In this document: one piece after another, positions 19,200 through 27,772 of the stretch | Layout: each line of letters begins with the position of its first letter | How positions within the stretch are numbered: position 1 is the stretch's first letter | Assembly: GCA_030681645.1 (NCBI GenBank) | Contig: JAUXRX010000023.1 | Coordinates: 57,471 to 121,470 of the forward strand | Length of the DNA stretch: 64,000 nt | From: Archangium sp. | GTDB lineage: Bacteria; Myxococcota; Myxococcia; Myxococcales; Myxococcaceae | Reading direction: 5' to 3' | Translations under genes and position numbers: made by a program | Notes under the pieces: generated by a model | The model's input: only the letters and a program-made list of their open reading frames with translations | Told to the model about the DNA's origin: nothing | Database searches by the model: none

Positions 19200-20321
19200 A
19201 TGAAGGTCTGTATCGTCGGGGGTGGAATCGGAGGGTTGACGGCCGCGATCGCGCTGTCCCGAGCGGGCCATGCGGTCACGCTCGCCGAGCGCGCAGAGCA
19301 ATTTTCCCCGGTGGGCGCGGGCATCATCATGGCGCCCAATGCGGCGCGGGTGCTGGCCAGCCTGGGCGTCGATCTGGCGCCGCACGGCCACCCACTGACC
19401 TTCCTCGAGATCCAGGACGCGCGGGGTGCGGTGCTGCAACGCATCGACACCGGGCGCAACGCGGAGACCTTCGGGCCGACGTACGCGCTGACGCGGCCGG
19501 CGCTCAGTGAGGCGCTGCGCCGTGCGCTGCCGGAGAGCGTCGAGGTGTTGCTCGGGCACGAGGTCACGGCCCTGAAGGAAGACGCGACGGGCGTAGAGGT
19601 CACGGTCGCTGGAGCGTCGCGGCGCGTGGACGTGTTGATCGGCGCCGACGGCCTCAACTCCGCGGTGCGGCGCGCCACGCTGGGCGAGCACCCGCTGCGG
19701 TACAGCGGCGTCACCTGCTGGCGCGGGCTGGTGGAGAACCCCGGCTTCACCGGTGCGCTCGAGGTGTGGGGCGGGGCGGCGAGAGCCGGCCTGGTGCCGC
19801 TCAAAGACGGGCAGCTCTACTTCTTCCTGGTGCTCACGGCCCCACGCCGCGCACCGACGCTGACCTGGCCGGCGGGGTTCCTCGCGGCCTTCGGTCACCT
19901 CGGCGCCAACGTCGGACGACTCTTCGAAGCGATGAAGCAGGCGCCGCCGCTGCACCACGATCTCGAGGAGCTCGACGCGCCGGTGTGGGGAACCGGGCGG
20001 GTGATCCTCCTCGGCGACGCGGCGCACGGCATGACGCCCAACCAGGGGCAGGGCGCCGCGATGGCGATTGAAGACGCCTTCGTGCTGAGCCGCGAGCTGG
20101 CCGCGGGCATCGACGGCGCCTTCGAGCGCTACCGCGACGCCCGGCAGCGACGGGTGCGGGCGGTGCAGCTCGACTCCCGCAGGCTGGGCCAGGTCGCGCA
20201 CTGGGAGAACCTGTTCGCTCGCGCAGCCCGCGATGGGTTGATGCGGCTGCTCCCGGCGTCGGTCGGAGATCGCCAGTACCGCCGGGTCATCGAGCCCGGC
20301 CTCGCGCTGCTCAACTCGTGA
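19200..20321 (+). CDS. FAD-dependent aromatic-ring-hydroxylase-family monooxygenase
   Basis: A 373-residue flavoprotein. The start at 19200 is set by GGGAGG 7 bases upstream. The N-terminus holds the ADP-binding GGGIGGLTAA; a DG motif lies at IGADGLNSAVRR; the second FAD motif is GDAAHGMTPNQGQGAAMAIED. These mark the salicylate/p-hydroxybenzoate hydroxylase class, which uses NAD(P)H and O2 to hydroxylate or epoxidise a small substrate. The substrate cannot be told from sequence. It is a single gene next to a palindromic repeat upstream and a tRNA-like segment downstream. A link to the pigment genes 2 kb away is possible but unsupported. Confidence 0.85.
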   Translation: MKVCIVGGGIGGLTAAIALSRAGHAVTLAERAEQFSPVGAGIIMAPNAARVLASLGVDLAPHGHPLTFLEIQDARGAVLQRIDTGRNAETFGPTYALTRPALSEALRRALPESVEVLLGHEVTALKEDATGVEVTVAGASRRVDVLIGADGLNSAVRRATLGEHPLRYSGVTCWRGLVENPGFTGALEVWGGAARAGLVPLKDGQLYFFLVLTAPRRAPTLTWPAGFLAAFGHLGANVGRLFEAMKQAPPLHHDLEELDAPVWGTGRVILLGDAAHGMTPNQGQGAAMAIEDAFVLSRELAAGIDGAFERYRDARQRRVRAVQLDSRRLGQVAHWENLFARAARDGLMRLLPASVGDRQYRRVIEPGLALLNS

Positions 20322-20382
20322 GGCTGTCAGGAAAGCGCCCAGCGCACCGTCAGGACTCGTCGACAGCGCCGCCTGGCAGCAG

Positions 20383-20450
20383 AGGCCCTACACGCACTCT
20401 GGTAACGCGGCTCGCAAGAGCTGCTTCGGGTTCGAATCCCGGCTGGGCCT
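20383..20450 (+). other. tRNA-like remnant with shortened anticodon arm
   Basis: AGGCCC (20383-20388) can pair with GGGCCT (20445-20450) as a 6-bp acceptor-like stem. Between them are a D-loop-like CTCTGGTAAC flanked by CGC/GCG and a canonical T-arm, CGGGTTCGAATCCCG. The space between the D- and T-arm is only about 14 nt, too short for a normal anticodon arm and variable loop. I read it as a decayed tRNA or tRNA-like element, not a working tRNA. Confidence 0.3.
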
Positions 20451-20495
20451 GCATGGGTCCGCCAACACTGCGGCTTCCGCACTCGGGCGGCGCTG

Positions 20496-21068
20496 TCACT
20501 TTTCCTTGAGCGGCTGCGAGACGGCCGCACCCACCTTCGCCAGCTTCGCCCGCTTCTCTTCGCGCCAGCCGTGGAAGAACAGCATGCCGATGCCGCCGAG
20601 GATGGCGAGGTCGGCCACGTTGAAGACGCCGGTGCGCAGGGGGAAGCTGCCGATGCGCAGCGAGCCCAGGCCCAGGTTCATGAAGTCGACCACGCTGCCT
20701 TCGAAGCGCGCCCGATCGATCCAGTTCGAGAAGCCGCCCGAGGCGATCAGCGAGTACGCCGCCACCTGCAGGCGATCGAGCTTCGTCTTCCAGAACACCT
20801 CGCTGAACAGCGCGTAGAAGGTCAGCGACAGCAGCAGCAAGCCCACCCCGATGGTGAGCACCCAGTACCGCGCCCCCGGAGGCAGGCTCGCGCCCAGCGA
20901 CAGGAAGGCGCCTTCATTCGTCGCCCATTGCAGCCGGAACAGGTCACCCAGGTAGATGCGGGACGGGGTGTCTTTCAGGTACTGCGTCGCCAGCTGCTTG
21001 GTCCATTGATCGAGCACCACCTGCGCGATGAAGACGGCGAAGAAGACCGGGAGGCGGGGCGTGACCAT
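20496..21068 (-). CDS. lspA: Lipoprotein signal peptidase (signal peptidase II)
   Basis: A 190-residue inner-membrane aspartyl protease that cleaves prolipoprotein signal peptides. Four membrane segments are visible, with the N-terminal VLDQWTK motif, the catalytic Asp in SNWIDRA and the second catalytic Asp in FNVADLAI; the conserved NEGAFLS segment is also present. I chose the ATG at 21068 because it sits just before the first membrane helix; an upstream in-frame ATG at 21113 would add 15 residues. Given the many lipoproteins encoded here it has clear clients. The PAP2 gene lies upstream on the same strand with about 140 bp of repeat-like sequence between. Confidence 0.9.
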   Translation of the reverse strand: MVTPRLPVFFAVFIAQVVLDQWTKQLATQYLKDTPSRIYLGDLFRLQWATNEGAFLSLGASLPPGARYWVLTIGVGLLLLSLTFYALFSEVFWKTKLDRLQVAAYSLIASGGFSNWIDRARFEGSVVDFMNLGLGSLRIGSFPLRTGVFNVADLAILGGIGMLFFHGWREEKRAKLAKVGAAVSQPLKEK

Positions 21069-21205
21069 CGCCGCCCCACTTGGCACGCCGACCCGCTTTC
21101 CGTCCACCTTCATGTCCCTGGTCCCTGGTCGCTTCGCCTTGGCGCATTCTCCGCTGCGCTTCGGATGCGCTGGTCCAGCGTTCCGCCGGACCGGCTCCGC
21201 TCCGG

Positions 21206-22012
21206 TCAGAAGCGCCCGCTCAGCGCGAGGCCGTTCGGCATGGGGGAGACCCGCGCCGTCACCGGCCCCACCCGGCCGTGCAGCAGCGTCGGCATGAGGA
21301 TGCCCGTGGCCAGGCCGAGCGCCGAGCCGAGGAGGATGTCGGTGGTCCAGTGCTTGTCGGCCGCCAGCCGCAACACCGCCGTCGCGGTCGCCATCGGAAT
21401 GCCCACCGCCCACACCACCCACGCGTGCCGATACCCCCGCAGGCTGGCGATGGTCGCCGTCGAGGCGGCGAGCGCGAAGGTGAAGGTCGAGTGGCCGCTG
21501 AAGAACGAGAGGTTGTTGTCGGCGGGGTCGTGACCCCCGGCGAGCAGCTCCGGTGACGCGCCGACCGTGTACGGCCGCCCCCGGCCCACCGCGAACTTCA
21601 CCGCCTGGTTGAGGCCCAGGATGCTGAAGGTGGCTTCCAGCACCAGCACCAGGTCGACGGGGAAGGCCTCGAGAAACACGCCGTCTCGCCACGAGAGCAG
21701 GGCGTCGAGGCCGACCATCGCCAGCGGCACCCCCACGAAGCCGATGAGGTTGCTCGCCACGTGCGCCGGCCCGATGCCCTCGGCGCTGGGGGAGAGCGTG
21801 GGGTTGAACACGCTGCGCACCGCGGTGTCGAAGCCGTTCGTCGCGCACCACCGGCACGAGGGGGCGGCGAGCTGCTTCTTGAAGGCGAACTCCGAGAGCA
21901 CCCAGCCGGTGATCAGCGCGCCGGTGACCGGAATGTCGACCTTTGGCTCCCAGCGCAGCCTTTGGGGCGCCGCCTGGGTCAACATCACCGCCAGAACGAG
22001 GGAGCTGAACAT
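21206..22012 (-). CDS. PAP2-family membrane phosphatase
   Basis: A 268-residue protein with a signal-like N-terminus and several membrane helices. The three PAP2 active-site motifs are present in order: KFAVGRGRP, FSGHSTFTF and RLAADKHWTTD. Members dephosphorylate lipid phosphates such as phosphatidic acid, phosphatidylglycerol phosphate or undecaprenyl pyrophosphate at the periplasmic face. Which lipid is used here is not visible. It is divergent from the halogenase-like gene that opens the first pigment block, with 78 bp between the starts. Confidence 0.85.
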   Translation of the reverse strand: MFSSLVLAVMLTQAAPQRLRWEPKVDIPVTGALITGWVLSEFAFKKQLAAPSCRWCATNGFDTAVRSVFNPTLSPSAEGIGPAHVASNLIGFVGVPLAMVGLDALLSWRDGVFLEAFPVDLVLVLEATFSILGLNQAVKFAVGRGRPYTVGASPELLAGGHDPADNNLSFFSGHSTFTFALAASTATIASLRGYRHAWVVWAVGIPMATATAVLRLAADKHWTTDILLGSALGLATGILMPTLLHGRVGPVTARVSPMPNGLALSGRF

Positions 22013-22090
22013 GGGGCCAGACGGTAGCGCTGTCTTGGAAGGCGCGCCCGGGGTGTGTAGAGGGGACCCACGTCATCCTCGGGAGGTCTC

Positions 22091-23323
22091 ATGCGGGTCG
22101 AGCAGGCTGAAGTCGTCATCACCGGTGCAGGTCCGTCAGGCGCGGTCGCGGCAGGGCTCCTGCGCAAGCAGGGTCACCAGGTGCTCGTGCTCGAGAAAGA
22201 AACGTTCCCGCGCTTCTCCATCGGCGAGAGCCTGCTCCCCCAGACGATGACGTACATCGAAGAGGCGGGCATGCTGCAAGACGTGGTCGAGGCCGGCTTC
22301 CAGTACAAGAACGGCGCGTCGTTCTCCTGGCGCGGCAAGACCACCGAGTTCGATTTCCGCGACAAGTTCACCGAGGGCTGGGGCACCACCTACCAGGTGC
22401 AGCGCGGCCGCTTCGACAAGGTGCTCGCCGACGCCGCGCAACGCATGGGCGCCGACGTGCGCTACCGCCACGAGGTGACTGCGGTCGACGTGTCGGGCCC
22501 GCCGAAGCTCACCATCCGCTCGGACACCGGCGAGCTGTACCAGGTCGAGACGAAGCTGATCCTCGACGCCAGCGGGTTCGCCCGGCTGCTGCCGCGGCTG
22601 CTCGAGCTCGAGCGGCCGTCTGCGTTCCCCGTGAGGCAGGCGTACTTCACGCACGTGGAAGACCGCATCGCGGCGAAGGGCACGTTCGATCGCAACAAGA
22701 TCCGGGTGGCGGTGCACCCGGAGCACCAGGACGTCTGGTACTGGGTCATTCCGTTCTCCGACGGCCGCTGCTCGCTGGGCGTGGTGGCCGAGGCCGCCTT
22801 CCTCGATCGCTACCCGGGCGACGAGATGACCAAGTTGAAGACGCTGGTGAACGAAGACCCGAACCTGCGCGAGCTGCTCGCCAACGCCGTCTGGGACACC
22901 CCGGCCCGCACCCTGCGCGGCTACGCCTCGAACGTGAAGCACCTCTGCGCGCGCGGTTACGCGCTGCTGGGCAACGCCGGCGAGTTCCTCGACCCCGTCT
23001 TCTCGTCGGGCGTCACCATCGCGCTCACCTCGGCGAGCCTCGCGGCGAAGTGCGCGCACCGCGAGCTGAGCGGCCAGACCGTGAACTGGGAAGCGGAGTT
23101 CGCCGAGCCGCTGCGCAAGGGCGTCGACTCGTTCCGCGCCTTCGTCGAGGCCTGGTACGCGGGCAGCTTCCAGAAGATCATCTTCCACCCCGCGCCCCAG
23201 CCGGAGATCCGCCGGATGATCTGCTCGATCCTCGCGGGCTACGCGTGGGACACGAAGAACCCGTACGTCGCAGAACCGAAGCGGCGCCTCAGCGTGCTGG
23301 AGCAGGTGTGCGCGCAGGCCTGA
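22091..23323 (+). CDS. Flavin-dependent halogenase-like oxidoreductase of the aryl polyene locus
   Basis: A 410-residue flavoprotein, SD GGGAGG upstream. The N-terminus has the FAD-binding GAGPSGAVAAG and a GESLLPQTM segment typical of FADH2-dependent halogenases and geranylgeranyl-reductase-like enzymes. The halogenase signature WxWxIP is present as WYWVIP (residues 216-221), and a GNAGEFLDPVFSSGV segment closes the FAD site. Halogenase-like genes occur in xanthomonadin-type aryl polyene clusters, where the pigment is brominated. It overlaps the DUF3261 lipoprotein gene, so it is translated with the APE genes. Whether it halogenates or only oxidises the aryl head is inference. Confidence 0.8.
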   Translation: MRVEQAEVVITGAGPSGAVAAGLLRKQGHQVLVLEKETFPRFSIGESLLPQTMTYIEEAGMLQDVVEAGFQYKNGASFSWRGKTTEFDFRDKFTEGWGTTYQVQRGRFDKVLADAAQRMGADVRYRHEVTAVDVSGPPKLTIRSDTGELYQVETKLILDASGFARLLPRLLELERPSAFPVRQAYFTHVEDRIAAKGTFDRNKIRVAVHPEHQDVWYWVIPFSDGRCSLGVVAEAAFLDRYPGDEMTKLKTLVNEDPNLRELLANAVWDTPARTLRGYASNVKHLCARGYALLGNAGEFLDPVFSSGVTIALTSASLAAKCAHRELSGQTVNWEAEFAEPLRKGVDSFRAFVEAWYAGSFQKIIFHPAPQPEIRRMICSILAGYAWDTKNPYVAEPKRRLSVLEQVCAQA

Positions 23324-23850
23324 TCCTCCTCGTCGTCGTCGCAGGGTGTGTCACGACTCCGAAGCCTCGGCCCGAGGCGGAGTTCGGGCTGCGCCTCGCG
23401 CCGGCGTCGCTGGGCCGCGAGCTCGCGCTCACCCAGCGGGTGACGGTGGTGCGCGGTGAAGAGCGGCGCAGCTTCGACGCCCAGCTCGAGGTCGACGCGA
23501 AGGCCGTGCGCATCGCCGCGGTGGCGATGGGGCAGACCATCGCCACGCTGTCCTGGGACGGCACGTCGTTGGAGCAGCAGGTGTCGCAGCACGTGCCTCC
23601 GGCCGTCACGGCGTCGAGGATCTTGAGCGACGTGCAGCTGGCGTGGTGGCCCGTCGCGGCGATCCGCGCGGGGTTGCCCGCGGGTTACGTGCTCGAGGAA
23701 GGCACGGCGAGCCGGGCGGTGACGCAGCACGGGGCGCCGTTTGCCTCGGTCGCGTACGAGGGCAGTGCCCCGGCGTGGAGCCACGTGCGGCTGACGCACC
23801 AGAAGTTCGGGTACGTGCTCGACATCGAGTCGGTGGAGGCGGCGCCATGA
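23308..23850 (+). CDS. DUF3261-type lipoprotein of the aryl polyene locus
   Basis: A 180-residue lipoprotein starting at GTG 23308, inside the end of the preceding gene, with GGAG 5 bases upstream. The signal peptide ends in the lipobox VVAGC. The mature part is a small beta-rich domain with repeated strands (FDAQLEVDAKAVRIAAVA, LEEGTASRAV, FGYVLDIESV) and matches the DUF3261 lipoproteins found beside the LolA-like and MMPL genes of aryl polyene clusters (ApeN-like). A role in placing or holding the polyene lipid at the outer membrane is likely but not shown. Confidence 0.75.
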   Translation: MRAGLILLVVVAGCVTTPKPRPEAEFGLRLAPASLGRELALTQRVTVVRGEERRSFDAQLEVDAKAVRIAAVAMGQTIATLSWDGTSLEQQVSQHVPPAVTASRILSDVQLAWWPVAAIRAGLPAGYVLEEGTASRAVTQHGAPFASVAYEGSAPAWSHVRLTHQKFGYVLDIESVEAAP

Positions 23851-23894
23851 GGCTCGTCTCTGCGGCTTCCTCTGCCTGCGCGCCTCGAGGGGCA

Positions 23895-23980
23895 AGAGGG
23901 CGGGGTGAGGGGCCAGGGCATCAGCTCGCCCCTCACCCGGCCTGCGGCCGACCTCTCCCCGCTGCGCAGGGAGAGGAGAG
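23895..23980. repeat. Composite GC-rich palindromic repeat (family A), provides RBS of apeO
   Basis: Three nested palindromes: GGGTGAGGGGC (23903-23913) with GCCCCTCACCC (23928-23938), a CGGCCTGCGGCCG centre, and CCTCTCCC (23952-23959) with GGGAGAGG (23969-23976). The right end, GGGAGAGGAGAG, is directly upstream of the apeO GTG start and is the only visible ribosome-binding site. Confidence 0.85.
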
Positions 23981-23983
23981 AAC

Positions 23984-25153
23984 GTGAGCGCCTGGCTCTC
24001 AGAGCTCGGCCTGGTCTGTTCCCTGGGTGAGGGCCAGGCCGCGGTGCGGGAAGCGCTGTTCGGCGGCGCCCCCTCGGGCGTGGCGACCAGCGACTTCTTC
24101 TCGGCAGACCGGCCCCTCGCGCTCGGCCGTGTTGCGGGGGCGACCCCTTCGCTCGCACATGCAGCAACCGAGTTTCGCAGCCGCAACAACGGCCTGCTCT
24201 CCCTCGCGCTGGCCCAGCTCCGCCCGGCGGTAGAGGCGGCGATCGCCCGCCACGGCCCGGCGCGCGTCGGCATCGTGCTCGGCACCAGCACTTCGGGCAT
24301 CGGCGAGGCTGAGCTCGCCATCGACGCGCAGGTGAAGACCGGCGCCTTCACCCCCGGCTACCACTACACCCAGCAGGAGCTCGGCTCGCCCGCCCGCTTC
24401 CTCGCCACCACGCTCGGTACGCGCGGGCCCACCTCGGTCATCTCGACCGCCTGCAGCTCGAGCGCGAAGGCCCTCGCCTCGGCGGCGCGCTGGCTCGAGG
24501 CCGGGCTGGTCGACGCGGTGGTGGCCGGCGGGTCCGATTCGTTGTGCCGCTTCACCATCGCCGGCTTCAGCGCGCTCGAGTCAGTCGCCGCCGAGCGCTG
24601 CAACCCGATGAGCCGCAACCGCAAGGGCATCAACATCGGCGAGGCCGCCACGCTCTTCCTGGTCACCCGCGAAGAGGGCCCGGTGCGCCTGGCCGGGTGG
24701 GGTGAGACGTCTGACGCGCACCACCTCTCGGCGCCGGACCCGGGCGGGAAGGGCGCTGCCGAGGCGATGCGGCTGGCGCTCTCGCGCGCGCAGCTCGGCG
24801 CGAAAGACATCGGGTACCTGAACCTGCACGGCACCGCGACGCCGCAGAACGACGCGATGGAAGCGCGCGCGGTGGAAGCGGTGCTCGGGCTCGACGTGCC
24901 CTCGAGCTCCACCAAGCCGCTGACCGGGCACACCCTGGGGGCCGCGGGCGCGCTCGAGGCCGCGCTGTGCTGGCTCACCCTCACCGACGGGGCGGGCCGG
25001 CTCCCGCCGCACTGGTTCGATGGGGAGCGCGATCCCGACCTGCCGCCGCTTCACCTGGTGCAGGCCGGCCAGCGTGGCCCCGTGCGCGCCGCGCTCAGCA
25101 ACTCGTTCGCCTTCGGCGGCAGCAACGCTGCCCTGGCGCTGGTGCGGAGCTGA
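23984..25153 (+). CDS. apeO: Beta-ketoacyl-ACP synthase, ApeO-like
   Basis: A 389-residue KAS I/II-type condensing enzyme. The Cys-His-His triad is intact: Cys157 in STACSSSAK, His282 in LHGTAT and His316 in TGHTLGAAG. In aryl polyene synthesis such a synthase extends the ACP-bound aryl chain with malonyl units; published work on Xenorhabdus APE enzymes describes it working with the truncated ApeC as a KS-CLF-like pair, and apeC is present at 46034. Translation starts at GTG 23984. The dehydratase follows 4 bp later, so apeO-P-Q-R is one translational unit. Confidence 0.9.
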   Translation: MSAWLSELGLVCSLGEGQAAVREALFGGAPSGVATSDFFSADRPLALGRVAGATPSLAHAATEFRSRNNGLLSLALAQLRPAVEAAIARHGPARVGIVLGTSTSGIGEAELAIDAQVKTGAFTPGYHYTQQELGSPARFLATTLGTRGPTSVISTACSSSAKALASAARWLEAGLVDAVVAGGSDSLCRFTIAGFSALESVAAERCNPMSRNRKGINIGEAATLFLVTREEGPVRLAGWGETSDAHHLSAPDPGGKGAAEAMRLALSRAQLGAKDIGYLNLHGTATPQNDAMEARAVEAVLGLDVPSSSTKPLTGHTLGAAGALEAALCWLTLTDGAGRLPPHWFDGERDPDLPPLHLVQAGQRGPVRAALSNSFAFGGSNAALALVRS

Positions 25154-25157
25154 CCTG

Positions 25158-25625
25158 ATGGCGCGCTCCTTCGACGGACCCATCGCCGAGCTGCTCCCCC
25201 ACCGGGGCGCGATGCTGCTGGTCGATCGGCTGCTCGCCGACGACGCGGAGTCGGTGCGCGTCGAGGCCACCATCAAGCCGGGCGAGCTGTTCCTCACCGA
25301 CGAGGGCATGCCGGGCTGGGTGGGCATCGAGCTGATGGCCCAGACGGTGGCCTCGTGGGCCGGCCTGCGCAGCCTCGAGGCGAAGCGGCCGGTGCAGCTG
25401 GGGTTCCTCCTCGGCACGCGGAAGTACCAGTGCTCGCGGCCCTTCTTCCCCGTGGGCGCGCGGCTGGAGATCGAGGCCCGGCAGGAGCTGGTGGCGGAGA
25501 ACGGCCTGGCCGTCTTCGCCTGCCGGCTCTTCCTCGAGGGCGAGGTGATCGCCACCGCGCAGCTCAACGCCTTTCAACCTCCCAACGTCGACGAATACCT
25601 GCGAGGGCTGCTCAACCATGGCTGA
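25158..25625 (+). CDS. apeP: 3-hydroxyacyl-ACP dehydratase, ApeP-like hotdog protein
   Basis: A 155-residue single-hotdog protein of the ApeP class. The N-terminal LLPHRGAMLLVDRL segment carries the active-site His of FabZ/FabA-type dehydratases, and GIELMAQTVASWAG gives the central helix. It removes water from the beta-hydroxyacyl-ACP so that each cycle leaves a conjugated double bond. In APE systems ApeP pairs with a second hotdog protein, ApeI; here an ApeI-like domain is fused to the ligase at 48639. ATG 25158 is 4 bp after apeO, and the gene overlaps apeQ by 8 bp. Confidence 0.85.
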   Translation: MARSFDGPIAELLPHRGAMLLVDRLLADDAESVRVEATIKPGELFLTDEGMPGWVGIELMAQTVASWAGLRSLEAKRPVQLGFLLGTRKYQCSRPFFPVGARLEIEARQELVAENGLAVFACRLFLEGEVIATAQLNAFQPPNVDEYLRGLLNHG

Positions 25626-26406
25626 CCTGGAGCCGAAGGCTGCGCGAGACAACAGCGGACAGTTGGCCGAGGAGCGGCGACCCAGCCAGACCGTCCTGGT
25701 GACCGGCTCGTCGCGTGGCATCGGCCGCGCCATCGCCCTGCGGGCGGCCCGCGACGGCTTCGACGTGGTGGTGCACTGCCGCTCGCGCGTCGACGAGGCG
25801 AAGGCCGTGATGGAACAGATCACCGCGCTGGGCCGCGCCACCCGGCTGCTCACCTTCGACGTGGGCGATCGCGCCGGCGCCGCGGCGGCGCTCGAGGCCG
25901 ACGTGGAGAAGCACGGCGCCTACTACGGGGTGGTGTGCAACGCCGGCATCGCCCGCGACACGGCGTTCCCCGCGATGACCGGTGAAGACTGGGACAGCGT
26001 CATCCACACCAACCTCGACGCCTTCTACAACGTGCTCCGCCCCCTGGTGATGCCGCTGGTGCAGCGCCGCAAGCCCGGCCGCATCGTCACCATCTCGTCG
26101 GTCTCGGGGGTCCTCGGCAACCGGGGCCAGGTGAACTACAGCGCGGCCAAGGCGGGCATCATCGGCGCCACCAAGGCCCTCGCGCTCGAATTGGCCAAGC
26201 GGGAGATCACCGTCAACTGCGTGGCCCCCGGGCTGATCGAGACCGAGATGCTCACCGAAGAGGTCGTCAAGCACGCCCTCGAGCTGATCCCGGCCCGGCG
26301 CCTGGGCAAGCCCGAAGAGGTCGCAGCCGCGGTAGCCTTTCTTCTCTCACCGGAAGCAGCGTATGTGACCCGGCAGGTGATCTCGGTGAACGGAGGCTTG
26401 GGCTGA
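25618..26406 (+). CDS. apeQ: 3-ketoacyl-ACP reductase, ApeQ/FabG-like
   Basis: A 262-residue short-chain dehydrogenase. After a 20-residue extra N-terminus it shows TGSSRGIGRA (NADPH binding), NAGIARD, catalytic Ser in ISSVSG, YSAAK (Tyr-x-x-x-Lys) and a typical FabG ending VNGGLG. It reduces the beta-keto group during polyene extension. Starts inside the end of apeP and its stop shares a base with the apeR start, so tight translational coupling is expected. Confidence 0.92.
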   Translation: MADLEPKAARDNSGQLAEERRPSQTVLVTGSSRGIGRAIALRAARDGFDVVVHCRSRVDEAKAVMEQITALGRATRLLTFDVGDRAGAAAALEADVEKHGAYYGVVCNAGIARDTAFPAMTGEDWDSVIHTNLDAFYNVLRPLVMPLVQRRKPGRIVTISSVSGVLGNRGQVNYSAAKAGIIGATKALALELAKREITVNCVAPGLIETEMLTEEVVKHALELIPARRLGKPEEVAAAVAFLLSPEAAYVTRQVISVNGGLG

Positions 26407-27635
26407 TGCGACGCGTGGTGGTGACAGGAGTCGGGGCGCTGAGCCCCCTCGGCAACGACTGGCCGACCGTGTTCGCGCGCCTGCAGGCGAAGGAGAACGC
26501 CGTGCAGGTGATGGCGTCGCTCATGGAATACGAGGGCATGTTGACCCGCCTCGCCGCGCCCACCGCGCCCTTCACCCTCGACGAGAAGGCCTACAACCGG
26601 AAGACGATGCGCGGCATGGGCCGGGTCGCCACCATGGCCACCCGCGCCTCGGAGTACGCGCTGCGAGAGGCAGGGCTCTTCGGTGACCCGTGGATCAAGA
26701 CGGGCCAGATGGGGGTGTCCTACGGGAGCTCCTCGGGCTCGCCGGTGTCGATCGGCGACTTCGGCCGGATGCTGATCGAGAAGACGACCGAAGGCATCAC
26801 CGCCACCACGTACATCAAGATGATGTCGCACACGGCGCCGGTGAACGTGGGCGTGTTCTTCGGGCTCACGGGCCGCATCATCCCCACCAGCAGCGCCTGC
26901 ACGTCGGGCAGCCAGGGCATCGGCTACGGCTTCGAGGCGATCCGCGGCGGGGCCCAGGTGGCCATGCTGGCCGGCGGCGCCGAAGAATTCGACGCCACCC
27001 AGGTCGCCGTCTTCGACACGCTCTTCGCCACCAGCACCACCAACGACGAGCCCAAGCGCACCCCCCGGCCGTTCGACGCCAACCGTGACGGCCTGGTGCT
27101 GGGCGAAGGCGCCTGCACGCTGGTGCTCGAGGAGCTGGAGCACGCGAAGGCGCGGGGCGCGAAGATCCTCGCCGAGCTGGTGGGCTTCGGCACCAACAGC
27201 GACGGCACGCACGTCACCAACCCGAACAGCCAGACCATGGCCCAGGCGATGCGGCTGGCCCTGGCTGACGCGAAGCTGCCGCCCGAGGCGATCGGCTACG
27301 TGAACGCGCACGGCACCGCCACCGCGCAGGGCGACGTGGCCGAGTCGGCCGCCACGCACGCGGTGTTCGGCGAGCGCATGCCCATCAGCAGCCTCAAGAG
27401 CTACATGGGCCACACCCTGGGGGCCTGTGGGGCCCTCGAGGCGTGGATGACGGTCGAGATGCAGCGCGAGCGGTGGATGTCGCCCACCTTGAACCTCGAG
27501 ACCATCGACCCGAAGTGCGCGCCGCTCGACTACGTGCGCGGCGAGGGGCGGGTCATCGACACCGAGTTCGTGATGACCAACAACTTCGCCTTCGGCGGCA
27601 TCAACACTTCGCTGATCTTCCGACGCTGGTCCTGA
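26406..27635 (+). CDS. apeR: Beta-ketoacyl-ACP synthase, ApeR/FabF-like
   Basis: A 409-residue KAS II-type enzyme with a complete triad: Cys165 in TSSACTSGSQ, His302 in NAHGTAT and His336 in YMGHTLGACG. Full length for the family. In APE loci this second complete ketosynthase accompanies ApeO and may handle the first condensation on the aryl starter; the division of labour is not visible in sequence. It is the last gene of the upstream pigment block; 137 bp separate it from the WGR/HEAT gene, where the cluster appears to break. Confidence 0.9.
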   Translation: MRRVVVTGVGALSPLGNDWPTVFARLQAKENAVQVMASLMEYEGMLTRLAAPTAPFTLDEKAYNRKTMRGMGRVATMATRASEYALREAGLFGDPWIKTGQMGVSYGSSSGSPVSIGDFGRMLIEKTTEGITATTYIKMMSHTAPVNVGVFFGLTGRIIPTSSACTSGSQGIGYGFEAIRGGAQVAMLAGGAEEFDATQVAVFDTLFATSTTNDEPKRTPRPFDANRDGLVLGEGACTLVLEELEHAKARGAKILAELVGFGTNSDGTHVTNPNSQTMAQAMRLALADAKLPPEAIGYVNAHGTATAQGDVAESAATHAVFGERMPISSLKSYMGHTLGACGALEAWMTVEMQRERWMSPTLNLETIDPKCAPLDYVRGEGRVIDTEFVMTNNFAFGGINTSLIFRRWS

Positions 27636-27772
27636 AGCCGCTGTTTCTCCCGCTCGCCCCGGGTTGCTCCCCGTTCCGTCGGCGCGCCTCATTTCGCCCG
27701 GCCCCGCTGGCGCCCCGGCTCCAGAACGGCATCAACCGAGGCGAGCTCGGGGAATAGTAGTAGGAGCGTCTC

